Notes: a model not told the origin generated them from the sequence alone. Positions 44,790 to 54,237 are shown, numbered from the stretch's first letter. The stretch: DNA of 64,000 nt from Hymenobacter siberiensis (GCF_018967845.1 NZ_JAHLZZ010000002.1:1-64000); one strand, 5' to 3'. Numbers and translations: made by a program.

Positions 44790-46145
44790 ATGAAAATCGA
44801 GCAATTTGAAGACAAGGGCCTCGCCCATTATTCCTACGCCATCCTCAGTGATTGCGCCCGCGAAATCGTGTTGGTGGACCCCGCCCGCGACCCGCAGCAA
44901 TACTACGATTTCGCGAAGCAGCACGACGCCAAAATCGTGTGCGTGCTCGAAACCCACCCCCACGCCGACTTCGTGTCATCGCACTTGGAAATCGCGCAGC
45001 AAACCGGCGCCGTTATTCGCGTCAGCAAGCTACTGGGAGCCGAATACGCCCACGAGGCGTTTGACGAGGGCGACTCGTTCATGGTGGGCAAGCTCACCTT
45101 CCGAGCCCTGAATACGCCCGGCCACTCACCCGATTCGGTGAGCACCGTGCTCAGCCGCGAGGGCAAAGACGTGGCCGTGTTCACGGGCGACACGCTGCTC
45201 ATCGGCGACGTGGGGCGGCCCGACCTGCGCGAAAAGGCCGGCAACATGACCGCCAAGCGCGAGGAGCTGGCCAAGCAGATGTACCACAGCACCCGCGAGA
45301 AGCTAATGACACTGGCCGACGACGTGCTGGTGTACCCCGCCCACGGCGCGGGCTCGCTCTGCAGCAAGGCCACCAACTCGGCCAACAGCAGCACCATCGG
45401 GGCCGAAAAGGCCGGCAACTACGCCCTGCGTCCTCAGTCGGAGGAGGACTTCGTGAAGGAGCTGCTGGCCGACCAGCCCTTCATTCCCAAATACTTCGGC
45501 TACGACGTGGACCTGAACAAGGCCGGCGCGCCCGACTTCGCCCCGAGCATCGCCAAGGTACCCCGCCTGGAAGCCGACGCGCCGCTGGCCGCCGGGGTAG
45601 TGGTAGTGGATACCCGGCCCGAAGCCGAGTTTAAAAAAGGCCACGCGGCCGGAGCCATCAACATTCAGCAGGGCGGCAAGTTCGAAACCTGGCTGGGCTC
45701 CATTGTGGGGCCGCAGGAGTCGTTCTACCTGCTGGCAGCCGACGAGGCCACGCTGACGGACCTGATTCAGAAAACGGCCAAAGTCGGCTACGAGCCGCTG
45801 ATTAAAGGCGCGCTGGTGGGCACGTCTTCTACCCAGGAGACCATGCCCGAAATCGACGTAGAGGCCTTCCGCCAGCACCCCGAGAACTACACCATTGTGG
45901 ACATCCGCAATGCCTCGGAGGTGGAAGCGGAGCCGCTGTTTGCCGGGGCCCTCAACCTGCCCCTGCCCGAGCTGCGCGAGCGGGTGGGCGAGATTCCGGC
46001 CGGCAAGCCCGTGGTGGTGCATTGCGCCGGCGGCTACCGCTCGGCAGCCGGCAGCAGCATTGTGGCCCCGGCCCTGCCCGGCACCACGGTGCTCGACCTA
46101 GGCGAGGCCGTGGAGTCCTTCCAGACGGCTGGTGCCGCCCACTAA
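44790..46145 (+). CDS. MBL-fold persulfide dioxygenase-like protein with two rhodanese domains
   Basis: A 451-residue fusion. The N-terminal metallo-beta-lactamase domain (1-245) has H56-P-H58-A-D60 and H65, GHSPDSVS and FTGDTLLIGDVGRPDL, the ETHE1/Blh signature. The first rhodanese (about 265-350) lacks a catalytic Cys; the second (about 360-450) has VVHCAGGYRSAAGSS with an active Cys. ETHE1-like enzymes oxidise glutathione or low-molecular persulfide to sulfite; rhodaneses pass sulfane sulfur. Order in the operon supports sulfide detoxification or use. Confidence 0.93.
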   Translation: MKIEQFEDKGLAHYSYAILSDCAREIVLVDPARDPQQYYDFAKQHDAKIVCVLETHPHADFVSSHLEIAQQTGAVIRVSKLLGAEYAHEAFDEGDSFMVGKLTFRALNTPGHSPDSVSTVLSREGKDVAVFTGDTLLIGDVGRPDLREKAGNMTAKREELAKQMYHSTREKLMTLADDVLVYPAHGAGSLCSKATNSANSSTIGAEKAGNYALRPQSEEDFVKELLADQPFIPKYFGYDVDLNKAGAPDFAPSIAKVPRLEADAPLAAGVVVVDTRPEAEFKKGHAAGAINIQQGGKFETWLGSIVGPQESFYLLAADEATLTDLIQKTAKVGYEPLIKGALVGTSSTQETMPEIDVEAFRQHPENYTIVDIRNASEVEAEPLFAGALNLPLPELRERVGEIPAGKPVVVHCAGGYRSAAGSSIVAPALPGTTVLDLGEAVESFQTAGAAH

Positions 46146-46200
46146 CGAGTCGGTAGACCGTCATGCTGAGCATATGGCGCATCAAGCCAGGGTGCGCCGC

Positions 46201-46343
46201 CGCAGTCGAAGCATCTCTACCGCGCCGCTTGTCATCCTGAGCGTAGCGAAGGAACTTCTCACGTTTAAACGATTCGTTCTTCGGTCATAAGGTCCTTCCT
46301 TCGTCGGGATGACAAGCGGCGCGGTAGAGATGCTTCGACTGCG
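46201..46343. repeat. Palindrome with perfect 37-bp arms
   Basis: Arms 46201-46237 and 46307-46343 pair over 37 bases. Outside them CGTCATGCTGAGC (46159) and GCTCAGCATGACGG (46353) pair again. Shorter relatives with GTCGAAGCA and CATGACGG words lie at 25130-25160 and 26010-26052. It is a dispersed Hymenobacter-type intergenic repeat that here splits two sulfur genes. Confidence 0.85.
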
Positions 46344-46402
46344 CTCCGCTTCGCTCAGCATGACGGTCAATTTTCTTTCATTTCACTCACCCCTCGCCTG
46401 CT

Positions 46403-46744
46403 ATGTTTGGTTTCAATAAATCTGTGGCCTCCGCCTTCCACAACCTCACCCCCGCAAAGTTTGCCGAGGGCCTGCGCCAGCCCGACGCGGTGCTCGTGGA
46501 TGTGCGCCGCCCCGAAGAGTTTGCCCAGGGCCATTTGCCCGGGGCGGTGAACATCGAAGTCACCGCGCCCGACTTTGCCCAGCGCGTGGCCAGCCTCGAC
46601 AAAGAAGCGCCCACCTACGTGTATTGCCGCAGCGGTGCCCGCTCCGCCAGCGCGGCCGGGCAGCTCACCCAGGCCGGTTTTGCCAATGTGAGCAACCTGC
46701 TCGGCGGCGTGCTCGACTGGACCGAGCCGCTGACGACTAAATAG
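46403..46744 (+). CDS. Single-domain rhodanese
   Basis: A 113-residue rhodanese with the active loop C75-R-S-G-A-R and the family pattern DAVLVDVRRPEEFAQGHLPGAVNI. No signal peptide, so cytoplasmic. It would accept sulfane sulfur from thiosulfate or a persulfide and pass it on. It is separated from the fusion gene by the palindrome and followed by the YeeE-type gene 70 bases later. Confidence 0.92.
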   Translation: MFGFNKSVASAFHNLTPAKFAEGLRQPDAVLVDVRRPEEFAQGHLPGAVNIEVTAPDFAQRVASLDKEAPTYVYCRSGARSASAAGQLTQAGFANVSNLLGGVLDWTEPLTTK

Positions 46745-46814
46745 TCGCTCCCCTTTGTTTTTCTCAGCGTCCGGCTCCAAACCGGGCCGGACGCGCTATT
46801 TCAATTCGAATTTT

Positions 46815-47375
46815 ATGCTTGAACTTTTGCAAAAGCCCTGGCCCTGGTACGTGGCCGGGCCCCTGATTGGCCTGACTGTGCCGGCCCTGCTGCTCATCGG
46901 CAACAAGGCCCTGGGCATCAGCTCCTCGCTGCGCCATGTGTGCGCAGCCTGCGTGCCGGCCGGCATTCCCTTTCTCACCTACAACTGGCGGGCCGAAATC
47001 TGGAACCTGGTGTTCGTGTTGGGCGTGGCCCTGGGCGGCTTTATCGGCTACCGGGTGATGGGGCACCCCGACGTGGTGGGCATCTCGCCCGAAACCGTGC
47101 ACGACCTCAAGACCCAGCTGCACCTCACCGATTTTTCGGGCCTGCTCCCCCGCGAGCTGTTTTCGCTTGATAACCTAGCCAACTGGAAAGGCTGGTTCTT
47201 TCTGGTATTCGGGGGCTTTCTGGTGGGCTTCGGCACGCGCTACGCCGGGGGCTGCACCTCGGGCCATGCCATTTCGGGCCTCTCGAATTTGCAGTGGGTG
47301 TCGCTGGTGGCCGTTATCGGCTTTTTCGCCGGCGGCTTGCTGATGACCTGGGTGGTTTACCCGAAGCTGTTTTAA
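46815..47375 (+). CDS. YeeE/YedE (TsuA-like) sulfur transport protein, first part
   Basis: A 186-residue membrane protein with four to five helices. Conserved cysteines are in [12 protein letters not shown] and in the signature [20 protein letters not shown]. In E. coli and Spirochaeta TsuA this motif passes thiosulfate through the membrane by cysteine contacts. ATG 46815 is the family start. Together with the smaller protein at 48029 it makes the two halves of one YeeE/YedE unit, here interrupted by a methyltransferase gene. Confidence 0.9.
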   Translation: MLELLQKPWPWYVAGPLIGLTVPALLLIGNKALGISSSLRHVCAACVPAGIPFLTYNWRAEIWNLVFVLGVALGGFIGYRVMGHPDVVGISPETVHDLKTQLHLTDFSGLLPRELFSLDNLANWKGWFFLVFGGFLVGFGTRYAGGCTSGHAISGLSNLQWVSLVAVIGFFAGGLLMTWVVYPKLF

Positions 47376-47384
47376 TTGCCGACC

Positions 47385-48032
47385 ATGACGCACGCCGCCG
47401 ATTTCTGGGATGCCCGCTACGAGGCCGAGGCCTATGCCTACGGCACCGAACCCAACGCCTACTTCCGCCGACAGCTCGACACGCTGCCACCCGGCCGCCT
47501 GCTACTACTGGCCGAGGGCGAAGGCCGCAACGCCGTGTACGCCGCCCGCAAGGGCTGGCAGGTCACGGCCGTGGACTTTAGCGACGAGGCCCGCGCCAAG
47601 GCCCAGCGCCTGGCCGCCAGCCATGGCGTGCGCCTCGACTACCGCGTGGAGGACCTGATGGACCTGGCCTGGCAGCAGCCGGCCGGCTACGATGCCATCG
47701 GGCTGATTTACGCCCATTTTCCGCCCACTGAGCGGCAAGCAGTGCACACCGCCGCCGTGGCCAGCCTGGCCCCCGGCGGGCACCTACTGCTGGAGGCCTT
47801 CAATCCCCGGCAGCTCGGCCTCTCGTCGGGCGGCCCGCGCGAGGCCGAGCTGCTCTACGAGCCGGCCCAGCTGGCCGCCGATTTCGCCGGCCTGACGCTG
47901 CTGGAAAACTACGAAGCCACGGTGGTGCTGCGCGAAGGCAGCTTCCACGCCGGCCCGGCCCAGGTGGTGCGCCTGCTGGCCCAGCGCCCCACCCTTGCTA
48001 CCTCATCCACTGAACTCACTTACTCGATATGA
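47385..48032 (+). CDS. Class I SAM-dependent methyltransferase
   Basis: A 215-residue methyltransferase of the TehB/thiopurine-methyltransferase-like type. It opens with ADFWDARYEAEAYAYGTEPNAYF, and the SAM loop is LLLAEGEGRNAVYAARKGW, then VTAVDFSDEA. Such proteins methylate small thiols, tellurite or selenite. It sits 9 bases after the first YeeE gene and overlaps the second by 4 bases (ATGA), so it is clearly cotranslated with sulfur transport genes; methylation of sulfide or a thiol is a reasonable inference. Confidence 0.87.
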   Translation: MTHAADFWDARYEAEAYAYGTEPNAYFRRQLDTLPPGRLLLLAEGEGRNAVYAARKGWQVTAVDFSDEARAKAQRLAASHGVRLDYRVEDLMDLAWQQPAGYDAIGLIYAHFPPTERQAVHTAAVASLAPGGHLLLEAFNPRQLGLSSGGPREAELLYEPAQLAADFAGLTLLENYEATVVLREGSFHAGPAQVVRLLAQRPTLATSSTELTYSI

Positions 48033-48439
48033 AATACTTTAAATACCTGGTGCTGGGCACCTTGTTCGGCATCATCCTCACCAAAAGCGAAGTCATCAGC
48101 TGGTTCCGGATTCAGGAGATGTTCCGCTTTCAGGCCTTCCATATGTACGGCGTCATCGGCTCGGCCGTCGTGGTGGGCATGATTTCGATTCAGCTCATCA
48201 AGCGCAACCGCCTGAAAAGCATCGACGGCGAGCCCATTGTGCTCGCAGATAAGAAATTCAACCACGGCATCTGGATTGGCGGCTTCATCTTCGGCTTGGG
48301 CTGGGCCATTACCGGCGCCTGCCCCGGCCCCCTGTTTGCCCAGTTGGGCAGCGGCGTGGGCGCGGCGGCCGTGATGATTGTGGCGGCCCTGGCCGGCACC
48401 TGGACCTATAGCGCCCTGCGCGAAAAGCTGCCTTACTAA
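48029..48439 (+). CDS. YeeE/YedE sulfur transport protein, second part
   Basis: A 136-residue four-helix membrane protein with the signature WAITGACPGPLFAQLGSG, the partner half of the Cys-containing protein at 46815. Two-gene YeeE pairs are common next to rhodanese and MBL-rhodanese genes in many bacteria. The start overlaps the methyltransferase stop by 4 bases. Confidence 0.9.
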   Translation: MKYFKYLVLGTLFGIILTKSEVISWFRIQEMFRFQAFHMYGVIGSAVVVGMISIQLIKRNRLKSIDGEPIVLADKKFNHGIWIGGFIFGLGWAITGACPGPLFAQLGSGVGAAAVMIVAALAGTWTYSALREKLPY

Positions 48440-48463
48440 CGTATCCTCCTCACTAAACTGACC

Positions 48464-49513
48464 ATGAAACCCTCGGAAGAACGGGTGCAACAGCTGCCCC
48501 ACCTGGTGCGCCTGCTGATGCTGCTGACGGCGGCCGTGGTGCTGGTTCTAGTGGTGGTGCTCACCAAGCTCTATGGGCCGCCGGCCGCGTCCACGCCCGT
48601 GGTGGTAGAGGACGAGGCCACGCAGGGCCCGCCGCCGGCCGGCAGCTACCACCGCCCCGCTACCGCGGCCCCCGATACGGCCCTGATTCCGCGCACGGCC
48701 GCCGGCCGCCAGATTCGCTACGGCCGCGAGCTGATTGCTAATACGGCGCAGTACCTGGGGCCGCAGGGCACAGTAGTTCATCTCACCAACGGCATGAACT
48801 GCCAGAACTGCCACCTGCAGGCGGGTACCCAGGGCTTCGCTAACAACTACCTGGCCGTGGCGGCCACCTACCCCAAGCTCCGCGCCCGCTCGGGCCAAGT
48901 GGAGAGCATCGATAAGCGCGTGAACGACTGCCTGGAGCGCAGCCTCAACGGGCGGGCGCTGGCCGACAGCAGCCGCGAGATGCGCGCCATTGTGGCCTAC
49001 GTCAAGTGGCTGGGCCAGAACATTCCTAAAGGAAAAAAGGTGTACGGCACGGGCTTCCTCAAGCTGGCCTATCTCGACCGAGCTACCGACCCGGTGATTG
49101 GCAAAGCCGTGTTCGCCAGCAAGTGCCAGAGCTGCCACGGAACCACTGGCCAGGGCCAGCCGCTGGCCGACGGCCGCGGCTACCAGTACCCGCCGCTGTG
49201 GGGGCCGCACAGCTACAACGACGGCGCGGGCCTGTTCCGGGTCACCAACCTAGCCAAGTATGTGAAAGCGGCCATGCCCTACGGCGCCACCTTCGACCAC
49301 CCGCAGCTCACCAACAAACAGGCCTGGGACGTGGCGGCTTTCGTGAACTCGCAGCCCCGCCCGCACCTGAAAACCATGCACGACTGGCCCGACATCAGCA
49401 AGAAGCCGGTGGACCATCCCTTCGGGCCCTACGCCGATGCGTTTTCGGTACAGCAGCACAAATTCGGACCGTGGCAGCCCATTGAGGCCGCCCACCCCGG
49501 CAAAAGCAACTAA
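48464..49513 (+). CDS. tsdA: TsdA-like dihaem cytochrome c (thiosulfate dehydrogenase)
   Basis: A 349-residue protein with one N-terminal membrane anchor (LLMLLTAAVVLVLVVVLTKL) and two c-type haem motifs, C113-Q-N-C116-H and C221-Q-S-C224-H. Between them R-V-N-D-C156-L-E-R-S-L-N-G-R matches the TsdA segment whose Cys ligates the active haem. TsdA joins two thiosulfates to tetrathionate, or the reverse. It lies 24 bases after the YeeE gene and 9 before a porin gene. The haem-ligand Cys is strong support; direction of reaction is open. Confidence 0.88.
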   Translation: MKPSEERVQQLPHLVRLLMLLTAAVVLVLVVVLTKLYGPPAASTPVVVEDEATQGPPPAGSYHRPATAAPDTALIPRTAAGRQIRYGRELIANTAQYLGPQGTVVHLTNGMNCQNCHLQAGTQGFANNYLAVAATYPKLRARSGQVESIDKRVNDCLERSLNGRALADSSREMRAIVAYVKWLGQNIPKGKKVYGTGFLKLAYLDRATDPVIGKAVFASKCQSCHGTTGQGQPLADGRGYQYPPLWGPHSYNDGAGLFRVTNLAKYVKAAMPYGATFDHPQLTNKQAWDVAAFVNSQPRPHLKTMHDWPDISKKPVDHPFGPYADAFSVQQHKFGPWQPIEAAHPGKSN

Positions 49514-49522
49514 TTCCCGCTA

Positions 49523-50986
49523 ATGAATTTTCTCTTACGTCTCCGCGTGGCCGCTCTGTTGCTGGCTCCCCTCGCCGCGCGGGCGCAGCAGGCCGAGCCC
49601 GCCCCTACCCTGCCCACCACCGGCCGGCCGGTACTGGCGCCCTACGCCAACCCTGCCAAAACCGCTAAGGCCGACACTCTGCCGGCCCGCACGCTGGCCG
49701 AAGCCTTCGGGCGGGGGCAGTGGCACGGCCGGGTGCGCAACTACTTCATGGCCACGCGCAACCAAGGCGGCCTGCCCGACTACTACGCCAACGGCCTGGG
49801 TGCCGGGGCACGATTCGAAACGGCCCCGCTGCACGGGTTTTCGGTGGGAGCCAGCGGCTTTTTCTGGGTGAACCTGGCCGCCAATGACCTGGCCACGCCC
49901 GACGCGGCTACCGGGGCGGTGAGCCGCTATGAAGTAGGCCTGTTTGATGTGAGCGACCCCACCCGTCGCCAGCTCACGGGCCGGCCCGAGGAGCTGTTTG
50001 TGCGCTACCGCTGGCGGAAGTCGGTGGCCACCTTTGGCCGACAGCTGCTGGTCACGCCCCTGCTCAACCCACAGGATGGCCGCCTGAGCCCCAACTACGA
50101 GCAGGGTCTGTGGCTGGAAGTGAACGAGCTGGCCCGCACCCGCATCACGGCAGGCTGGCTCACGCACATGGCCGTGCGCTCCACCTCGGAATGGGCCTCG
50201 GTGGCGGGCTCCATCGGCCTCTACCCGACCGGTGTAGATGAAACCGGCAAGCGCGCCCTCTATACCGGCAACCTGAGCAGCCGCGGCCTGGGCGTGCTGG
50301 GCCTCAGCCGGCAGCTGGGTACCCGCACCCGCATGCAGGCCTGGAACTACTACGCCGACAACCTCTTCAACAGCTTATTCACGGAGCTGACAACCAGCCG
50401 GGCCGTGGGTGCGGGCCAGCTCACGCTGGGCGCGCAGTACCACTACCAGCGCACGGTAGGCACCGGCGGCAACGCCGACCCGCGCCTGGCCTACAGCGCC
50501 CCTGGCCGCCAGGCCCACGCCCTGAGCGCCCGCCTGGGCGCGCAGCACGGCCCCTGGAGCCTGAGCGCCAACTACACGCGCATCACCCGCACGGGGCGCT
50601 TTCTGTTTCCGCGCGAGTGGGGCCGCGAGCCGTTCTACACCTTTCTGCCCCGCGAGCGGGAAGAGGGTTTCGGCGGCCTCGACGCGGCCGCGCTGCTGGC
50701 CAGCTACGCGGTGCCAGCCGTGCCGGGACTGAAGGCGGAGGCCGGCTATGGCCACTACTACCTGCCCGACATGAAGGATTTTCGCCTCAACAAGTATGGT
50801 GTGCCTTCATATAGCCAGCTCAATGCCTCCCTCAGCTACCCGCTTCGCGGCTGGGCCAAGGGCCTGCGGGGCCAGCTGCTCTACCTTTACAAGGCCTCCC
50901 TGGGCGACACTTACGGCGAAACCCGCTACGTGGTAAATAAAGTGGACATGCACCAGCTGAACCTGATACTGAACTATGATTTCTAA
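49523..50986 (+). CDS. Outer-membrane porin-like beta barrel
   Basis: A 487-residue protein with signal peptide (MNFLLRLRVAALLLAPLAARAQQ) and a beta-rich body of alternating strands ending NLILNYDF, the C-terminal Phe of outer-membrane barrels. The layout resembles OprD-type porins of Bacteroidota. Placed directly after the TsdA-like gene, it probably admits sulfur anions such as thiosulfate or tetrathionate. The specific substrate is inference from position only. Confidence 0.8.
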   Translation: MNFLLRLRVAALLLAPLAARAQQAEPAPTLPTTGRPVLAPYANPAKTAKADTLPARTLAEAFGRGQWHGRVRNYFMATRNQGGLPDYYANGLGAGARFETAPLHGFSVGASGFFWVNLAANDLATPDAATGAVSRYEVGLFDVSDPTRRQLTGRPEELFVRYRWRKSVATFGRQLLVTPLLNPQDGRLSPNYEQGLWLEVNELARTRITAGWLTHMAVRSTSEWASVAGSIGLYPTGVDETGKRALYTGNLSSRGLGVLGLSRQLGTRTRMQAWNYYADNLFNSLFTELTTSRAVGAGQLTLGAQYHYQRTVGTGGNADPRLAYSAPGRQAHALSARLGAQHGPWSLSANYTRITRTGRFLFPREWGREPFYTFLPREREEGFGGLDAAALLASYAVPAVPGLKAEAGYGHYYLPDMKDFRLNKYGVPSYSQLNASLSYPLRGWAKGLRGQLLYLYKASLGDTYGETRYVVNKVDMHQLNLILNYDF

Positions 50987-51005
50987 CCCCAATAACCGCC
51001 TGCCG

Positions 51006-51554
51006 ATGAACTCCTTTTCCCGCCTGCTCGCCACCGCCGCCCTCTTGGCCACCATGGGCACCGCGCAGGCCCAGACTACGCCTCCGGCACCCGCTGTTAC
51101 GCCAGTTGCGGGCGCTACCGCCCCAACCCAGGCCCCGGTCCTGACGCCACCCAATGCGGCCGTAGCGGCCAAGGCGGCGGCATTTGAGGGCGCGCCAGCT
51201 ACCAAAAAGCATTATCGAGCCGTGTATCAGCTCGATAGCAACGACCCCAAGCTCATCAACCAGACGCTGCACAACATGCAAAATGCCCTGAAAGACCCGC
51301 GCCTAAAGGATAAGCTAGAGTTGGAGCTGGTGGTGTTCAGCGGTGGCACGGTGGTGTTCAAAAAAGACCAGCCCTACGAGGCCGACGTGCTGGCCCTGCA
51401 ACAGGCCGGCGTTATCCTGTCCCAGTGCGCGAACTCGATGAAAGCCTATAAGCTGACCAAGGATGACATGCTGCCCTACATTTCCGTGGTGCCCACCGGC
51501 AACGGCGAGCTGATTATCCGCCAGACTGAGGGCTGGGTGCTGGTGCATCCGTAG
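51006..51554 (+). CDS. Periplasmic DsrE-family protein
   Basis: A 182-residue exported protein: signal peptide (FSRLLATAALLATMGTAQAQ), an Ala/Pro-rich linker to about residue 65, then a DsrE/F-like domain (AVYQLDSNDPKLINQTLHNMQNAL, ELELVVFSGGTVVFKK). A single Cys in ILSQCANSMKAY takes the position used by DsrE-type sulfur carriers to hold persulfide. It would relay sulfane sulfur in the periplasm. It starts 19 bases after the porin stop. Confidence 0.85.
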   Translation: MNSFSRLLATAALLATMGTAQAQTTPPAPAVTPVAGATAPTQAPVLTPPNAAVAAKAAAFEGAPATKKHYRAVYQLDSNDPKLINQTLHNMQNALKDPRLKDKLELELVVFSGGTVVFKKDQPYEADVLALQQAGVILSQCANSMKAYKLTKDDMLPYISVVPTGNGELIIRQTEGWVLVHP

Positions 51555-51658
51555 CCGGCTTCCGATATCAAGCAAAAAAAGCCCGTCATGCCGAGCATGG
51601 ATCAGAGAACTCAGCATAAGGTTTTCTTCCCCTATTTCAATCCTCCTCAACCACCCTA

Positions 51659-52960
51659 ATGCCCATCCAGCTTGGCCTACGCGAAAATGCCCGGCAGTTC
51701 ACCCTGCTGGTTATTATCAATGCCTTTGTGGGCGGCATGGTGGGGCTGGAGCGCACGATTCTGCCCCGGCTGGCCGAGCAGGAGTTTCACCTGGTGGCGC
51801 GCACGGCCATTCTGGCGTTCATTGTGGTATTCGGCCTCACCAAGGCCGGAGCCAACTACTACGCGGGGGCCTGGGCCAATAAGGTGGGGCGTAAAAACCT
51901 GCTGCTCATCGGCTGGCTTTTCGGGCTGCCAGTGCCGCTGCTGCTACTTTGGGCGCCGAGCTGGGGCTGGGTGATTTTTGCCAACGTGCTGCTGGGCCTG
52001 AACCAGGGCCTGGCCTGGTCGAGCACGGTGGTGATGAAAATGGACCTGGTGGGCCCCAAGCAGCGCGGGCTGGCCATGGGCCTGAACGAGTCGGCCGGCT
52101 ACCTGGCCGTGGCGGCCACGGCCTTCGCCTCGGGCTGGCTGGCCACCGAATACGGCCTGCGCCCCTACCCCTTCTACCTGGGCATCGGGCTGGCAGTGCT
52201 GGGCCTACTGGGCAGCCTGCTGGTGCGCGACACCCGCGCCCACGTAGCCCTGGAAGCGGCGCAGGCCCCGGCCGGGCCGGCGGAGCCCCACCTCTCGTTC
52301 TGGGATGTCACCTGGCGCCACCCCAACCTGGGCTCCGTGACCCAGGCCGGGCTGGTAAATAACCTGAACGATGGCATGGTGTGGGGCCTGCTGCCGCTGC
52401 TCCTGGCCACCAAAGGCTTCACTCTGATGCAGATTGGCACCGTGGCCGCCGTGTACCCGGCCGTGTGGGGCCTAGGCCAGCTTCTGACTGGCCCGCTGGC
52501 TGACCGACTCTGCAAGAAGGACCTGCTGTTCTGGGGCATGCTGCTGCAGGGCGCCGTGTTGCTGGCCCTGCTGTTTGCCTCCTCCTACCCGGTATTTCTG
52601 CTGCTGGCGGCCCTGCTCGGCGCGGGCACGGCGCTGGTCTACCCCACGTTTCTGGCGGCGGTGGCCGAGTATGCGCCGGCTTCGCAGCGGGCGCGCAGCG
52701 TGGGCATCTTCCGCCTCTGGCGCGACGCGGGCTACGCCATCGGGGCGCTGCTCACCGGCCTGCTGGCCGATGCTTTCGGGCTGCCATCGGCCCTGGCGGC
52801 CATTGGCGGGCTTACGGTGCTTTCAGCGCTGGTTATTCAGCGGCGCATGTACTGCCCGCCCGTGGCGGACGGCAACGCCGCGCCGGCCATTAGCTGCGGC
52901 CAGTCCGCCCGGCCACAGCGGCCGGCCATTGCCCGGTCGCTGTGGCCGGGCGCCGGCTAA
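51659..52960 (+). CDS. MFS transporter
   Basis: A 433-residue major facilitator with about 12 helices. The first conserved loop is GAWANKVGRKNLLLIGW, and the mid-domain loop GPLADRLCKKDLLFWG. The C-terminal 40 residues are polar and unlike the rest. Relatives are often annotated as sulfite- or nitrate-associated carriers, but no substrate residues can be named. It is the last gene of the sulfur run, 104 bases after the DsrE gene. Confidence 0.82.
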   Translation: MPIQLGLRENARQFTLLVIINAFVGGMVGLERTILPRLAEQEFHLVARTAILAFIVVFGLTKAGANYYAGAWANKVGRKNLLLIGWLFGLPVPLLLLWAPSWGWVIFANVLLGLNQGLAWSSTVVMKMDLVGPKQRGLAMGLNESAGYLAVAATAFASGWLATEYGLRPYPFYLGIGLAVLGLLGSLLVRDTRAHVALEAAQAPAGPAEPHLSFWDVTWRHPNLGSVTQAGLVNNLNDGMVWGLLPLLLATKGFTLMQIGTVAAVYPAVWGLGQLLTGPLADRLCKKDLLFWGMLLQGAVLLALLFASSYPVFLLLAALLGAGTALVYPTFLAAVAEYAPASQRARSVGIFRLWRDAGYAIGALLTGLLADAFGLPSALAAIGGLTVLSALVIQRRMYCPPVADGNAAPAISCGQSARPQRPAIARSLWPGAG

Positions 52961-52994
52961 CGCGGCACCCTCATCACCACTTTCCTTGTATGCT

Positions 52995-53057
52995 ATGACG
53001 ACCACGCTCACCCTGTTTCAGCTCAATGACGTGCACGGCTACCTGAACCTGCACTAG
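52995..53057 (+). pseudogene. N-terminal stub of a 5'-nucleotidase/metallophosphatase
   Basis: Twenty codons, MTTTLTLFQLNDVHGYLNLH, carry the first metal motif (NDVHGY) of a 5'-nucleotidase-type metallophosphatase and then stop at the edge of the IS630-type element. The rest of the gene is not found on the far side, so a deletion accompanied or followed the insertion. Confidence 0.65.
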
Positions 53058-54237
53058 TGGTTCAAAAACTTTAATTGGTCGTATCGGATTAAGGATGACT
53101 AATTCCTTCGTTATGACCCTTTATCGCCTTTACCTGACCGCCGACGAACGCCAGACCCTAGAGGGGTGGCAGAAGAAGTATAAAGCCCATTCGGCTAAAC
53201 TTCGGGACATTCAAATTTTGTTGAACAGCGACGAGCAGACCGGGCGCCGCCCGGCCCTGGAACTGGCTGCCGTGCTGGGTATCTGCACCCGCACGGTGGA
53301 ACGGGTACGCCGTCAGTTCTGCGAGGAAGGCCTGAAGATGTTCGAGCCGAAAGTACGTAAAACGCGCTCTGACAAGAAGATAGACGGTCGGGTAGAAGCC
53401 CATCTGACGGTCTTGCTCTGCCAAAGTCCCCCCGACGACCACCCGCGCTGGCAGTTGGGGATGCTGGCCAACCGGCTGGTGGAGTTGCAGGTGGTCGAGC
53501 ATATTTCGACCACAATGGTGGCGCGGCTGCTAAAAAAAACGAACTTAAGCCTTTTCAGGGCCCCATGCAATGGGTGATTCCGGCCGAAGAGAACGCGGCC
53601 TTTGTGTGCCAGATGGAGCAGGTGCTCGACGTGTACGAGCAGCCCTACGACGCGGATTTTCCCGTTGTGTGCCTGGACAAATCACCTAAACAACTACTCG
53701 ATTACCAAGAATTTACTGCTTCCAACGGGCAGCCACACCGCGATTCGGAATACGTGCGCCGGGGCGTGGTGGAGTTGTTCGTCGCCACCGAACCGTTGCG
53801 CGGTTGGCGCGAGTTGACCGTGGAGAACGACCACAAAGCCGCCACGTGGGTGCAGTTCGTGGCCCGGCTAATGGACACGACCTACCGGGAAGCGAAAAAA
53901 GTGCGCTGGGTGATGGACAACCTGAGTACGCATAGAACCAGCAACTTCTACGCCCACTTCCCACCGGAAGTCGCCCGGGCCTATGTGCAGCGGATGGAAA
54001 TCATTTACCCCCCCGTCCACGGGTCGTGGCTGAATATGGCTGAAATTGAATTCTCCGTCCTCACGCGCCAAGTGCTTGACCGCTCCTTTTCGAGCAAAGA
54101 AGCCGTGCAGGCGGTCGTCGAACGGTGGAAAAACAAGCAAAATGCCAACCTAAAACCGCGCAACTGGCAATTAAAACCGCTGATGCCCGCATCAAATTAA
54201 ACCGATTATACCCGACTATTTAATGTTTTTTGACCAC
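53057..54237. mobile_element. IS630-family insertion sequence
   Basis: An element of about 1.18 kb flanked by TA on both sides (53055-53056 and 54238-54239), the IS630/Tc1 target. The ends start GTGGTTCAAAAACTTTAATTGG and, inverted, GTGGTCAAAAAACATTAAATAG, about 25 bases of imperfect terminal repeat. It carries one transposase in two overlapping frames. It adjoins a truncated gene on the left and an AT-rich plasmid-like region on the right. Confidence 0.88.
53095..54200 (+). CDS. IS630-type transposase, -1 frameshift
   Basis: Two frames, 53095-53577 (HTH part, ALELAAVLGICTRTVERVRRQF) and 53565-54200 (DDE part). They join at an A-run of eight near 53532: slipping back one base after AAA-AAA gives KKNELKPFQGPMQWVIP without a break. 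The catalytic set is D in VVCLDKSPKQL, D in WVMDNLSTH and E in GSWLNMAEIEF. Programmed -1 slippage on A-runs is usual in this family, so the element may be active. Confidence 0.85.
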
